64,000 bases of DNA from Nitrospira sp. CR1.1 (GTDB lineage Bacteria > Nitrospirota > Nitrospiria > Nitrospirales > Nitrospiraceae), in NCBI GenBank assembly GCA_014055465.1, contig WIAF01000001.1:806001-870000 (forward strand). Direction: 5' to 3'. The position numbers and the translations under genes are program-made. Every line of letters begins with the position of its first letter. The stretch's first letter is position 1. The notes beneath the pieces were generated by a model that had not been told where the DNA came from, did no database searches, and saw only the letters and a program-made list of their open reading frames with translations. Positions 17,901 through 26,839 of the stretch are shown here, in pieces.

Positions 17901-19460
17901 ATGAGGACATTATCTATGCGCGCCAGCCTGACCATCCTCTCCTACAGTCTCATGGCCGTAACGGCTGTCCCTGTTTACGCGCAGAATGCGCAAAGCGTGC
18001 GACTGGGTGAGGCAGCGCTGACCTATGCCGCCGGGTCGATTCGGCAGGACATGCCAATCGAGGGTCTCATTAATGTCATTACCGGCGATAATCAATTGTC
18101 AGGCAACCGGATGATGCTAGGGTGGTCCGGAACGGATACGCTGTATCTCAAACTGAAAAATCCGGGCGAAGCGGCGCTTGGTGATCTGTACACCGTATAT
18201 CGGCGCTCTCGGAAAGTGTTCCATCCCATTACGAAGCAGTACCTCGGGTATGTCATCAATCGGGTCGGCGTCGTGAAGGTCGTCCAGCCGGATCCGGTGC
18301 TGGTGGGAGTGCAGGTGGTTCGGTCGTACGCACCACTGTCACCCGGTGACCCGGTCATGCGCTTTACGCCTCCTGCCGCGGAGGAGGTCAGCGAGCCAGC
18401 CTCTTCAGGGCCGGATGTCGAAGGTATGATCGTCGAGCTACAGGCCGACAAACACATGTCACTCGTGTCACAGGGAAATGTGGTGTACCTCGATAAGGGG
18501 CACGACGATGGCCTCCGGTCCGGAGACTCTATGGAAGTGTTTCGTACCGGCGGTGGACTTCCCGAGCGAAAGATCGGCGAGGTGAGAGTACTTGCGACAG
18601 AGCCTCACACGGCGACTGCGGTATTGTCCAAGGCTTCGGCCCGTGCTCTGGTCGGAGACCGACTTCGTTCCAAGCATGCCTTCCCCGTCGAAGCTCTGCA
18701 GTCTGACGGAGGAGAAGTCGATCTTCCGACGTCAACCGCGCAGCCGGTGATGGTTTCGAAGGCGGAAGCTTCTATCTCCAATGCGAATGAAGCCCGTTCG
18801 ACTGGCAAGGTGAAAGTTGAGGCGGTTCGGGGAACGAGGAGGCTCAACCTCGATGATCTCGCGGATCAGTTGGAGTATGAGTCCGGGGAAATCAAGGTCA
18901 AACCCGCTGGGGTGCCCATTCTTGAGAAATTGACGGAATATTTGACGACGACGGCCGGCGATCAGCAGGTTCGCGTCGAAGGGCACTCCGATAACATGGA
19001 AATCGGTCCGTCCTTGAAAGGCGTATTTCCCACCAATTGGGAATTATCCAAGGCCCGCGCGACCGAAATCGTACGGTATTTGGTCGAAAAGGGTGGCATG
19101 GATTCCGCGAAACTGTCTGCGATGGGCTATGGAGCGAGCCGTCCGGTTGCCAGTAACGGGACCGAAGAGGGACGAAGGAGAAACCGCCGCATTGAAGTCG
19201 TACTTGAGTCGCTCGAAGAGGTGGCACCAACGCAACCGCTGAAGGCGCCGGCCGGTGAAAAGCAGTCGGGGTCGGCACAGTTTACGTACAACCAAATAGA
19301 TTCGGCGCCGGTGAATCACGCTGTCATGCCGGTGTCGGAGACCCCGTCTGGACCGGTTCCGTTGGATGTGCCGACGGATTCTGGCACGGTGCCCCCTGGC
19401 AATGGAGCGCCGGCCTCTCCCGCTGACGGAATTCCACCATCGCCTGCTCCAGGCTCGTAG
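17901..19460 (+). CDS. Secreted OmpA-family peptidoglycan-binding protein with duplicated beta domain
   Basis: A 519-residue protein from ATG 17901, preceded by AGGTG and a promoter; the frame is open back to 17709, but the signal peptide starts here (cationic MRTLSMR, hydrophobic core, cleavage near PVYAQ). Two segments in the N-terminal half look alike (GDLYTVYRR...GYVINRVGVVKVV...LSPGDPVMRF and SGDSMEVFRT...KIGEVRVLATE...LVGDRLRS), suggesting a duplicated small beta domain. The C-terminal OmpA domain (about 315-445) has VEGHSDN and NWELSKARATEIVRYL, the peptidoglycan-binding signature. A Pro/Ser-rich tail follows. It probably sits in the periplasm, tethering the envelope to peptidoglycan. 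Confidence 0.85.
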   Translation: MRTLSMRASLTILSYSLMAVTAVPVYAQNAQSVRLGEAALTYAAGSIRQDMPIEGLINVITGDNQLSGNRMMLGWSGTDTLYLKLKNPGEAALGDLYTVYRRSRKVFHPITKQYLGYVINRVGVVKVVQPDPVLVGVQVVRSYAPLSPGDPVMRFTPPAAEEVSEPASSGPDVEGMIVELQADKHMSLVSQGNVVYLDKGHDDGLRSGDSMEVFRTGGGLPERKIGEVRVLATEPHTATAVLSKASARALVGDRLRSKHAFPVEALQSDGGEVDLPTSTAQPVMVSKAEASISNANEARSTGKVKVEAVRGTRRLNLDDLADQLEYESGEIKVKPAGVPILEKLTEYLTTTAGDQQVRVEGHSDNMEIGPSLKGVFPTNWELSKARATEIVRYLVEKGGMDSAKLSAMGYGASRPVASNGTEEGRRRNRRIEVVLESLEEVAPTQPLKAPAGEKQSGSAQFTYNQIDSAPVNHAVMPVSETPSGPVPLDVPTDSGTVPPGNGAPASPADGIPPSPAPGS

Positions 19461-19623
19461 TCGCGACGGCGGCTGGCTTCCCGTAGTAAGCCGGCCGCTG
19501 GCCTGGTGCGCTCTCCGTTGTTCCTCTCCCTATCCGGACTCGGTTTCTCTCCGAACTGATTCCTCATGCCCGTCTCTCGCCGGTCGTCATTGTTGCTCGG
19601 GTCCGGTGTTGTTAGAATGCCGC

Positions 19624-22014
19624 ATGCTCGACCCATGCTCACAGGCGGCTCCATCGGTGGTTGCTTCGTCTTCCCCTTCCCCTGCGTATGTTGACGTGAT
19701 ATTGCCGCGTCGGCTGCACCGTCCTTTTACCTATATGATCCCGCCCGACCTCAAAGGCCGGGTCGTGATTGGACGGTCGGTGGTCGTGCCGTTTGGCTCC
19801 CAAGACCTTCAAGGTCTTGTGATTGCGGTGTATCACCGGCTTCCCCCTGGAGCACCGGAGAAGGGGCTCAAAGCCATCCGTTCGCTTGGCGTGGTATCGT
19901 CGGACCACCTCCTGACCACCGATCAAATTAGCCTCAGTCACTGGGTGGCGGAACGGTACGCCGCACCCTGGGGGCAATGTATCAAGCTCGTTCTGCCCCC
20001 CGTTGATCGAGTAGGGCGGACTCAGCTTCGTTATATGCTGACACCGCAGGGCCTCGCGAGTCCCTCGCCTACCGCCGCGGTTGGAGCAGCCGAAACGGAG
20101 CTGCTCGCACGCTTACGCCGGCGTCCCCAGGGCATCATGGCGACGACTCTTTTGAAGGGCGACAAATCGAGCACGACCCTCGTCTTGCAGTCACTGGTTC
20201 GAAAAGGGCTGGTGGGTCGAACTGATGAACCGGTCGGCCGAAGAATCCCCCGTCCCACAAGACAGCGCGGCCAGACGTCAGGCGGCGCACTTTCTAATGA
20301 ACCGGCGGCGACGCCTGGTCTTCCGGAACTGCCTCCACCGGAAGCTACGCCGTGGCCGGCTTTTCTGGAACGAACATTTGCGAAGGAGACCTTTGTCCCC
20401 TTGTTGCTTGAGGGGAACCACACGACGAGACATTGGTGTCTGGCACACGCCGTCCACGCCACCATCCAACGCGGCAGGCCGGTGTTGATCCTCACGGGTG
20501 ACGTCGAGACTGCGGGTCGATTGGCTGGATTTCTGACATCGGCAGGCGAACGGCCGGTGCTCTTGCACAGCGGTCTCTCGCTGAAAGAGCGCGCGGCGAT
20601 CTGGGAGGCGGCGCAAGATGGTTCCGCCACGATCCTCGTTGGCACCCGCATGGCGGTCTTTGCCCCCCTGAGACGGCTAGGCCTCGTGTGGGTGGAAGGT
20701 GAAGACGATCCGTCCCTGAAAGAAGAGCAGGTGCCCAAATACCATGCGCGAGAGGTTGCGCAACACCGTGCTTCCCGCGACGGCGCTGTATTAGTGCTGG
20801 CCTCGAACCATCCGTCCCTCGAAAGTCTGTCGGCGGTTCAGGAGGGATGGATGACGGCTTGTGTCTATCGTGATCCGGGGCAAGCGCCCACGGTGCAAGT
20901 GATCGACATGAAGGATTATTTCAGAGAGTCTTCGGGAGGGACGCTATTGTCGCCTCCTCTGAGCGAAGGCATTCGTGAAGCCTTGCGGCAGAACGCCTTG
21001 TCGATTCTGTACCTGAATCGCAAAGGGTTTGCGAGTGTCCTGCATTGCGGCGATTGCGGCGCGATGCCGCAATGCGATGTGTGTAGTGTTGCGCTGACGT
21101 TTTTCAGGCGAAGCAATCATGTGCGATGCCACTACTGCGGCCGAACGAAGCCCGTGCCCGAACATTGTTCCCAATGCCAGTCGCTCAAGTTGGAACCGGT
21201 GGGGTCCGGGACGGAACGCATCGAAGAGGCCGTGCGAAGGATGTTTCCACAGGCGCGCGTGGGACGTGTGGATGGCGAAACGATTCGTCGTCCTGCCGAC
21301 GCGCGAGCGTGTAACCGCCTGCTGGCCGCAGGCGAACTTGATATCGTGATCGGAACTCAGATGGTATTCCGGCTCGGTCTTTACGCGCGGGCGGCGTTCG
21401 TGGCTCTGCCGGATGCCGATGCCGGTCTTCACGTTCCCGATTTTCGTTCTGCGGAACGGCTGTATCACGCCCTTCGGGACGCCGCCGATCTGGCCCGGCC
21501 TGCTTGTGCCGGCGGCCGGCTCCTCATTCAGACGCGCTTCGCCGACCATCATGCGATCATGGCGGTGGCCTCGGGCGACGACCACCTGTTTGTGAAGCAG
21601 GAGCAGGCGTTCCGGCAGATGCTTCAGTATCCACCGTGCACCTGTCTGGTCAGGCTGGATGTGTCCGGGACGTTGGAACCGGTGGTGGCTCAAGCTGCCG
21701 GTCGCTGGGCGACTGTGTTGCGAGCGCAGGTTGCAGGCACAGAAAGGGCGGCCAGGGGGCATGACCACGACGCATCCCCGATGCCTGGTTCTGCCGGCCA
21801 GGGTTTGGCCTTGAGACAGGTTGTCGTCCTGGGGCCATCTCCGGCGCCGCATGTTCTGACGCGAGGTCGGTATTGCTGGCAGATCCTGCTCAAATCTGGT
21901 TCTCTTGAGGCCGGTCGGGAGATAGCGGTGCGGACGCGCGAGGAACTTGAACGGGAGTCCCGTCGGGGTGGCCTCCGGTATGACATTGATGTCGATCCGG
22001 TGTCGATGGCCTGA
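19624..22014 (+). CDS. priA: PriA-family primosomal protein N' lacking ATPase motifs
   Basis: A 796-residue protein from ATG 19624; the frame extends upstream over the OmpA gene but family similarity starts at VDVILPRRLHRPFTYMIP. The 3'-DNA-binding domain and the zinc-binding region (about residues 475-522, CGDCGAMPQCDVC and CHYCG...CSQCQS, eight Cys) are conserved, as are GTQMVF and the C-terminal domain. The P-loop normally GVTGSGKT is replaced by EGNHTTRHWC near residue 263. The DEEH box reads EGEDD near 357, and the QxxGRAGR motif is replaced by RDAADLARPACAGG near 620. It should bind DNA and assemble the primosome but not hydrolyse ATP or unwind. Similar ATPase-dead PriA proteins are known in actinobacteria. 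Confidence 0.88.
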   Translation: MLDPCSQAAPSVVASSSPSPAYVDVILPRRLHRPFTYMIPPDLKGRVVIGRSVVVPFGSQDLQGLVIAVYHRLPPGAPEKGLKAIRSLGVVSSDHLLTTDQISLSHWVAERYAAPWGQCIKLVLPPVDRVGRTQLRYMLTPQGLASPSPTAAVGAAETELLARLRRRPQGIMATTLLKGDKSSTTLVLQSLVRKGLVGRTDEPVGRRIPRPTRQRGQTSGGALSNEPAATPGLPELPPPEATPWPAFLERTFAKETFVPLLLEGNHTTRHWCLAHAVHATIQRGRPVLILTGDVETAGRLAGFLTSAGERPVLLHSGLSLKERAAIWEAAQDGSATILVGTRMAVFAPLRRLGLVWVEGEDDPSLKEEQVPKYHAREVAQHRASRDGAVLVLASNHPSLESLSAVQEGWMTACVYRDPGQAPTVQVIDMKDYFRESSGGTLLSPPLSEGIREALRQNALSILYLNRKGFASVLHCGDCGAMPQCDVCSVALTFFRRSNHVRCHYCGRTKPVPEHCSQCQSLKLEPVGSGTERIEEAVRRMFPQARVGRVDGETIRRPADARACNRLLAAGELDIVIGTQMVFRLGLYARAAFVALPDADAGLHVPDFRSAERLYHALRDAADLARPACAGGRLLIQTRFADHHAIMAVASGDDHLFVKQEQAFRQMLQYPPCTCLVRLDVSGTLEPVVAQAAGRWATVLRAQVAGTERAARGHDHDASPMPGSAGQGLALRQVVVLGPSPAPHVLTRGRYCWQILLKSGSLEAGREIAVRTREELERESRRGGLRYDIDVDPVSMA

Positions 22015-22020
22015 TGCGAG

Positions 22021-22455
22021 TCAGGTCCGGACGTGTTTTTTCTTGCCTCCCGGCAGGGCCGGTTTGTTTTTCTTCACCGGAACTGGCGGGGCGTTCTGTT
22101 CCCGCAGCCGTTTGAAGAGTCCGAGGGCAAACGTGACCCAGAACACCGAGGTGAAGAGGCCGAAGAGCACGGCATTCAGAATCGTGCCCATCTGTTCCTC
22201 TGTTGGCTGAACCCCTTCCATCCGGATTCGCACCATGGTCACGATCGGCCAGGTCATGCTTTCAATGCCGAGCCCTAATGTAGTCCAGGCCCATACGGCT
22301 CCGATGCTGCGTCCTCGCCAAAGGAGAACTGCGGTTGCCACAGCGGCAATGAGCAGCGTCCAGACGACCCCTGCCTGTTCCCACATGACAAAGACACCGC
22401 CAGCGACGACAAGGCCGCCCAGTAGCGCGTGAAGTTGGGGAGTCCACCAGGTCAT
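22021..22455 (-). CDS. Small four-helix membrane protein of unknown function
   Basis: A 144-residue protein from ATG 22455 (MTWWTPQLHALLGG). Four hydrophobic segments are followed by a cytoplasmic basic tail rich in Lys and Pro (PVPVKKNKPALPGGKKKHVRT). An in-frame extension to 22665 looks non-coding. I do not recognise a family. It lies downstream of the receiver gene on the same strand and converges on priA, with six bases between the stops. Confidence 0.6.
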   Translation of the reverse strand: MTWWTPQLHALLGGLVVAGGVFVMWEQAGVVWTLLIAAVATAVLLWRGRSIGAVWAWTTLGLGIESMTWPIVTMVRIRMEGVQPTEEQMGTILNAVLFGLFTSVFWVTFALGLFKRLREQNAPPVPVKKNKPALPGGKKKHVRT

Positions 22456-22570
22456 GATCGCGGTCTCGTTCTCGAGTAAACAGGGAACCGAAGGCGGGCG
22501 TAGTGTGCGGATCGATCGGCTGGAAGTCAATGGACCGGCACGTGAGGGGAAATGAGAGGGAGTGTATCGG

Positions 22571-22942
22571 TCAGCCGGCAATCTCGGCCTGGACGGCATC
22601 GAGCAGCTGTTGCATCTCGAAGGGTTTCTGGAGGGTGCGGCGCGCGCCGAGCATGCGGGCGACATCCAGGAAATTGAGGATGCCGATCATGTCGCTTCCG
22701 CCGGTGATGGCCATGATTTTTGCGTTCGGAAATTCGCGCCGCAGGGTCAAAATGCTCTCCAGGCCGTCCTGGTCCGGCATGAGAATATCCATGATCACCA
22801 GATCTGCGGGCGATTGACGATAGTGCGACAGCCCCTCTTTGCCGTCGGCTGCCTCCTGGACACGATAACCCGCCTGTTCGAGCGTGCTGCGGATCAGCCG
22901 GCGAATCGCTTCCTCGTCGTCCACAATCAAGACCGATGGCAT
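22571..22942 (-). CDS. Single-domain response regulator (CheY-like)
   Basis: A 123-residue lone receiver. It shows IVDDEEAIRRL (acidic pocket), the phosphoacceptor in LVIMDILMPDQDG, Thr in MAITGG and Lys in LQKPFEM, so it should be phosphorylatable. It follows the degenerate PAS kinase on the same strand by 108 bases. Since that kinase appears unable to bind ATP, the phosphodonor is unclear. Confidence 0.9.
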   Translation of the reverse strand: MPSVLIVDDEEAIRRLIRSTLEQAGYRVQEAADGKEGLSHYRQSPADLVIMDILMPDQDGLESILTLRREFPNAKIMAITGGSDMIGILNFLDVARMLGARRTLQKPFEMQQLLDAVQAEIAG

Positions 22943-23050
22943 AACATTCCTCGCAGGAGTTCTGGTGATAGCGCTCTGAGGTCACACCGCGCGATGTTGT
23001 CCAGAAGGACGGTTTGGGCTCCCATGGATCGGTCAGCGCTCATCGCGAAT

Positions 23051-24676
23051 CTATCGTTCTTTGTCGTGCTCAGCAAGAATTTCCTTCTGTCTTGCGATGT
23101 CTGATGCTTCTGCTCGACGCGACCCGGGTGTGCTCATGGGCGCGGGGGGAAGTATCGCCGGCAGGTACACTTCGATGGTCGTTCCCTGGCCCACTGTGCT
23201 GGTGGAACGGAGGGTTCCGCCATGTTCGCTTACGATCCGTTGCACCCCTGCGAGTTCCGTCCCTGCCTGGGTCCCGTCCGGAAGATTTGCGAACAGCGGA
23301 CCCACTTTACGACAGGGGTCTTCGGCGCTCACCTCTTCGCCCGTATCTGAAACCGTGAGGCAGACATAGTGGCCAGGGGGGAGCGGAAGATCATGTTCAT
23401 TCGTCGAGTGGTTCAGGTGAATATTGTCGAGGCGCACCTCCAGAATCCCACCGTCCGGTTTCATGGCTAATTCGGAATGAGCCAGAAGCTTCACGCAGAT
23501 TTGGTGAATTTGAGTCGGGTCCGCATAAATCGGATGGGTGGCCCCGGGAATCCACTCGCGAAGACTAATAGTGCTCGGCAGCTTCCCCCTCAAAATTCGC
23601 AATGTTTCTTTGAGCAAGATATCCAGGGACACTGGTTGTTTGACACCCTCTGCCTGGCGGCCGAACATGAGCATCTGTGTCACCAAATCCCTGGCTCGTT
23701 TCGACGCGAGGATCACCTGCTGCACATGACCGTGCACCCGACTGTCCGGCACGAGCAATGGCAGGGCCAGGTCCGAGAATCCCATGATGGCGGTCAGGCA
23801 GTTATTGAACTCATGCGCGATGCCGCCGGCAAGGGTCGCCATGGTCGCCATTTTGTGCGCTTGGCGCAGCTGTGCTGCGACATCTTTTTGCGGAGTGATA
23901 TCTGAGGCGAGCACCTGAATGGCCGGCTGGCCATCAAAGATAACCTGGTTTGCGACCAGTTCCACACCAAGATGAGTGCCATCGGGCCGCACGAATTGTC
24001 GCTCCACGGGGGTGGCTGGTGCAGTTCCATGAGCGGAATTGGCCAGGGGGAGATCCTGCAGGAACTCTGTCGTAAAGCATTCCGACAGCGGATGCCCTTC
24101 AAGCGAGGGTGCTGCCTGCAGAGCGAAGAGACTCATGCCCGCATCATTCATGAAGAGAATCGTATCGTTCGCGTAGACGAAGATCGCATGAGGCGAGAGT
24201 GCGGCCAGGCTCCGGTAGCGGTCGTCACACGCATGTAAGGCTTCGAGCGCCAGGTGTCGAGGGGTGATATCGCGGATCATTCCAACGTATCCGCTGGAAG
24301 GAGCTCCATCTGTGCGAAGGGGAAACGCTTCAGCCATCACCCAACGCAGCGATCCATCGGGTCTTCGAAAACGAAATTCACGCGAAAAGCTCCGGCTCTG
24401 TGCGGTGGCCGCGGACCATTCGGTGACAATGACGTCGTGGTCTTCAGGGGCAAGAGACGTGAGCCAGCATGATCCTGGTTCCGATGTGCCGGAAATTCCG
24501 GCCATGCGGCGCAGCCGTTCATTGAGGTAGAGGGTATGCCCTTCGGGGTCCGAGAGGAAGATGCCGATCGACGCCTGGCTGGACAGGGTACGGACAACGG
24601 CTTCAATCGACCGGAAATCTCCTGAGGAAGAGAAGGCCGCTGCCAAGTCTTGGGCGCTCACAGGTGACTCCTTCAT
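23051..24676 (-). CDS. PAS-PAS histidine-kinase-like protein with eroded ATP-binding domain
   Basis: A 541-residue protein with no membrane helix. Two PAS domains (about 20-135 and 145-275) precede HisKA, which keeps its His in GGIAHEFNNCLTAIMG. The C-terminal domain keeps the fold outline (YADPTQIHQICVKLL, YVCLTVSDTG, HGGTLRSTS...GTTIEVYLP). The catalytic boxes are lost: N box LLAHSELAM has no Asn, G1 is DTGEEV, the FFTTK box is missing, and the G2 position reads GTELAG where GTGLGL is expected. It is unlikely to bind ATP and may be a phospho-accepting or scaffolding pseudokinase. The frame is intact, so it is not a decaying gene. Confidence 0.85.
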   Translation of the reverse strand: MKESPVSAQDLAAAFSSSGDFRSIEAVVRTLSSQASIGIFLSDPEGHTLYLNERLRRMAGISGTSEPGSCWLTSLAPEDHDVIVTEWSAATAQSRSFSREFRFRRPDGSLRWVMAEAFPLRTDGAPSSGYVGMIRDITPRHLALEALHACDDRYRSLAALSPHAIFVYANDTILFMNDAGMSLFALQAAPSLEGHPLSECFTTEFLQDLPLANSAHGTAPATPVERQFVRPDGTHLGVELVANQVIFDGQPAIQVLASDITPQKDVAAQLRQAHKMATMATLAGGIAHEFNNCLTAIMGFSDLALPLLVPDSRVHGHVQQVILASKRARDLVTQMLMFGRQAEGVKQPVSLDILLKETLRILRGKLPSTISLREWIPGATHPIYADPTQIHQICVKLLAHSELAMKPDGGILEVRLDNIHLNHSTNEHDLPLPPGHYVCLTVSDTGEEVSAEDPCRKVGPLFANLPDGTQAGTELAGVQRIVSEHGGTLRSTSTVGQGTTIEVYLPAILPPAPMSTPGSRRAEASDIARQKEILAEHDKER

Positions 24677-25070
24677 CTGCGCTGAGGGGCTGATTCGTCA
24701 GCCATTCTGCCCGTTCGTGGAGTCCATCCAGCTGGTGGAGATGGTTCCGCTAGAAATCACGCGGGGCACGAATATGCGCCCGTGTTGAACGAGGTAGCCC
24801 GCAAGATCCGCATCATAACATCAAGCCCGGGCATGCGGTGAGAGATGATTGATATTTTGCAACGTAATTAGGCCCTAGTGTGATAGGGCCGTTTATCTGC
24901 ATGAAGGTCCCCATCGATATGCGTTGTCCAATGGGCCTTCAAGGGGGAGAGTCGAATGTGAGTCCGATAGATGTACGTGCCGGGAGAAAGGCGGCTGACT
25001 GAGAACGGGTCTGAGCGTTCGCCGCAGCAAGCTGCAGGGAGTGTGATTTCCGTACGGCAAAGGCTGGGTT
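24677..25070. other. Intergenic region, no gene
   Basis: About 390 bases between the divergent PAS kinase gene and the 3' end of tRNA-Leu. It contains a small hairpin at 24871-24890. I see no start signal or family resemblance in the short frames. Confidence 0.6.
24871..24890. terminator. Small GC hairpin, possible terminator
   Basis: GGCCCTA and TAGGGCC pair around a 6-base loop. The following T tracts are weak on either strand. It lies about 180 bases downstream of tRNA-Leu(GAG). Confidence 0.3.
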
Positions 25071-25154
25071 TGGTGCCGAAGGCGGGACTTGAACCCGCAC
25101 GGCTTGCGCCACACGCCCCTCAAACGTGCGTGTCTGCCATTCCACCACTTCGGC
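25071..25154 (-). tRNA. tRNA-Leu (anticodon GAG)
   Basis: Class II tRNA with acceptor stem GCCGAAG/CTTCGGC, discriminator A and encoded CCA. The anticodon stem CACGT/GCGTG encloses TTGAGGG, giving anticodon GAG. A variable arm and the T-arm GGGTTCAAGTCCC are clear. Confidence 0.95.
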
Positions 25155-25260
25155 AACCGAAGATCTTTCCGTTGACACGTGAGGCAGGCTGCGGACGAGC
25201 CGAACGACGGCGATGAATTGCCCGCGCTCTCGGTGTCGCGGCCAGCCTCAGAGGAAGCGC

Positions 25261-25290
25261 ATTATAGAAGTGGTCCAAAATGCTTGTCAA
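25261..25290 (-). promoter_or_regulatory. Consensus sigma-70 promoter for tRNA-Leu(GAG)
   Basis: On the minus strand, a perfect TTGACA and a perfect TATAAT are separated by 18 bases, about 100 bases upstream of the tRNA 5' end. It overlaps the upstream open frame of the plus-strand HAD gene, supporting the later start at 25381 for that gene. Confidence 0.8.
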
Positions 25291-25380
25291 TCAACTAGTT
25301 GTCCGGTAGAATCTGACGCGTGCTGCGAGAACACATCGCACACCCTTCCCAGCATAGTGATCACCAGGCCAACGTTCGAG

Positions 25381-26076
25381 ATGACGCCTCTCTCAGCCGC
25401 ACATATTCCATACACCGGACGGCAGACGGACATTGCCGCGCTGTTTGACGTCGATAATACCTTGCTCCCGGGACAGGCAAGCGAAGTTCGATTTTTCCGT
25501 TTTCTCTGGAAGCAGGGACTCGTGGGTTGGCGTGAGGTTCGGGACAGCATCGAGTGGGTGCTGCGATGCGCGCCTCCGGTGTCGCTGCACCCGTTGCGAG
25601 AACGCAAGCTCTACCTGGCTGGGAAAGGCGCCGCTGAGGTTGAGGCGTTGGCGGAAGAATTCTGCCGGACCGAGTTATGTCCTCGTCTGTCCGCTCAGGG
25701 ACTCTCTCGAATGGATGAGCACCGCCGGGCCGGGCATCATATCGTATTGGTGACTGGATCTCTCGATTTCCTGATTGCTCCGCTGGCTGCCTTGCTGGAG
25801 GTGCCGACCTTGCTGGCCGCTAGGCTCGAACAGCAGCAGCGGCAATTTACCGGTCAGGTCTGCGCCCCCCTCCCCTATGGCCCCGGCAAGCGGGAATTGA
25901 TTGTCCGGCTCACGCAGGAATCCGGGATTGATCTGGCGCAGTCGTTTGCCTACGGCGATAGTCCCGGCGATGTCGAGCTACTCGAAATGGTGGGCCATCC
26001 GTTGGTCGTAAATCCCATTCGAGGCATGGACCGTATCGCCCGACGGAATGGATGGCCGACAACCACATGGACATGA
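25381..26076 (+). CDS. HAD-superfamily phosphatase, SerB-like subclass IB
   Basis: A 231-residue soluble hydrolase from ATG 25381; the frame is open to 25213 but that part overlaps the tRNA promoter. HAD motif I is FDVDNTLLPG (nucleophile and acid Asp), motif II is LVTGS, and motif IV is AYGDSPGDVELL. The helical cap between motifs I and II fits the phosphoserine-phosphatase-like HAD-IB group. Substrate is not predictable from sequence. Its stop overlaps the start of queE. Confidence 0.8.
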   Translation: MTPLSAAHIPYTGRQTDIAALFDVDNTLLPGQASEVRFFRFLWKQGLVGWREVRDSIEWVLRCAPPVSLHPLRERKLYLAGKGAAEVEALAEEFCRTELCPRLSAQGLSRMDEHRRAGHHIVLVTGSLDFLIAPLAALLEVPTLLAARLEQQQRQFTGQVCAPLPYGPGKRELIVRLTQESGIDLAQSFAYGDSPGDVELLEMVGHPLVVNPIRGMDRIARRNGWPTTTWT

Positions 26077-26765
26077 AGGTCTCCGCCGGCCACGCGTCCC
26101 ACGCTGACTCGTCACATCGAGTCACGATGCTCAAGGTAACCGAAGTTTTTCACAGTATCCAGGGCGAATCCACGCATGCGGGCCGGCCCTGCGTCTTCAT
26201 TCGTTTGACGGGGTGCCCTCTGCGCTGTACCTGGTGTGACACCGCCTATGCGTTCTACGGCGGTCGGGATATGACGCAAGATGACGTGGTCGATCAGGTG
26301 CGCGCTTTCGGTTGCAATTTGGTGGAAGTGACAGGGGGTGAGCCGCTCAGCCAGCCGGCATCCCTCCCGTTGTTGACCAGGCTCTGCGACGAGGGGTTCG
26401 AGGTGCTTCTGGAAACCAGCGGGGCCGTCGACACGTCCGGCGTGGATCGGCGAGTCCATGTGGTGCTCGATGTGAAATGTCCTGGAAGCGGCATGGCCGA
26501 GCGCATGTATTGGCCGAATCTCGACCGGCTTGCGCCTCGCGATGAAGTGAAATTTGTGATCAAGGACCGGGCCGACTACGAGTGGGCGCGCGAGGTCGTA
26601 CGCACCCGGAATCTTGAGGCGCGTTGCCCCGTCTTGGTGAGTCCTGTTTTTGGCGAAACGGAAGCGCGGCAGTTGGCGGAATGGGTCCTGGCCGACAGAT
26701 TGCCGGTCAGGTTCCAGATGCAAATGCACAAGCAGATTTGGGCGCCGGATATGCGCGGGGTTTGA
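26052..26765 (+). CDS. queE: 7-carboxy-7-deazaguanine synthase (radical SAM)
   Basis: A 237-residue radical SAM enzyme of queuosine/7-deazapurine synthesis, converting 6-carboxytetrahydropterin to 7-carboxy-7-deazaguanine. FHSIQGESTHAGRPCVFIR and the SAM-cluster motif CPLRCTWC with the following DTAYAFYGG are diagnostic, as is VTGGEPLSQ. The C-terminal QMHKQIW matches the family. Starts at 26052, 26067 or 26127 are possible; homology begins at MLKVTEVF (26127). It overlaps the HAD gene. No other queuosine gene is in the window. Confidence 0.92.
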   Translation: MADNHMDMKVSAGHASHADSSHRVTMLKVTEVFHSIQGESTHAGRPCVFIRLTGCPLRCTWCDTAYAFYGGRDMTQDDVVDQVRAFGCNLVEVTGGEPLSQPASLPLLTRLCDEGFEVLLETSGAVDTSGVDRRVHVVLDVKCPGSGMAERMYWPNLDRLAPRDEVKFVIKDRADYEWAREVVRTRNLEARCPVLVSPVFGETEARQLAEWVLADRLPVRFQMQMHKQIWAPDMRGV

Positions 26766-26839
26766 GAGCGGCCGGTGTGGCCGAACGACAACGTCGGCAC
26801 ATGCGGGATCAGCGAACGGGCGAGAACCAGGGAGGATTG

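Noticed and set aside
20944..21852. A 302-codon minus-strand open frame
   Set aside because: It is antisense to priA. Its low-complexity basic composition and lack of family motifs mark it as a shadow.
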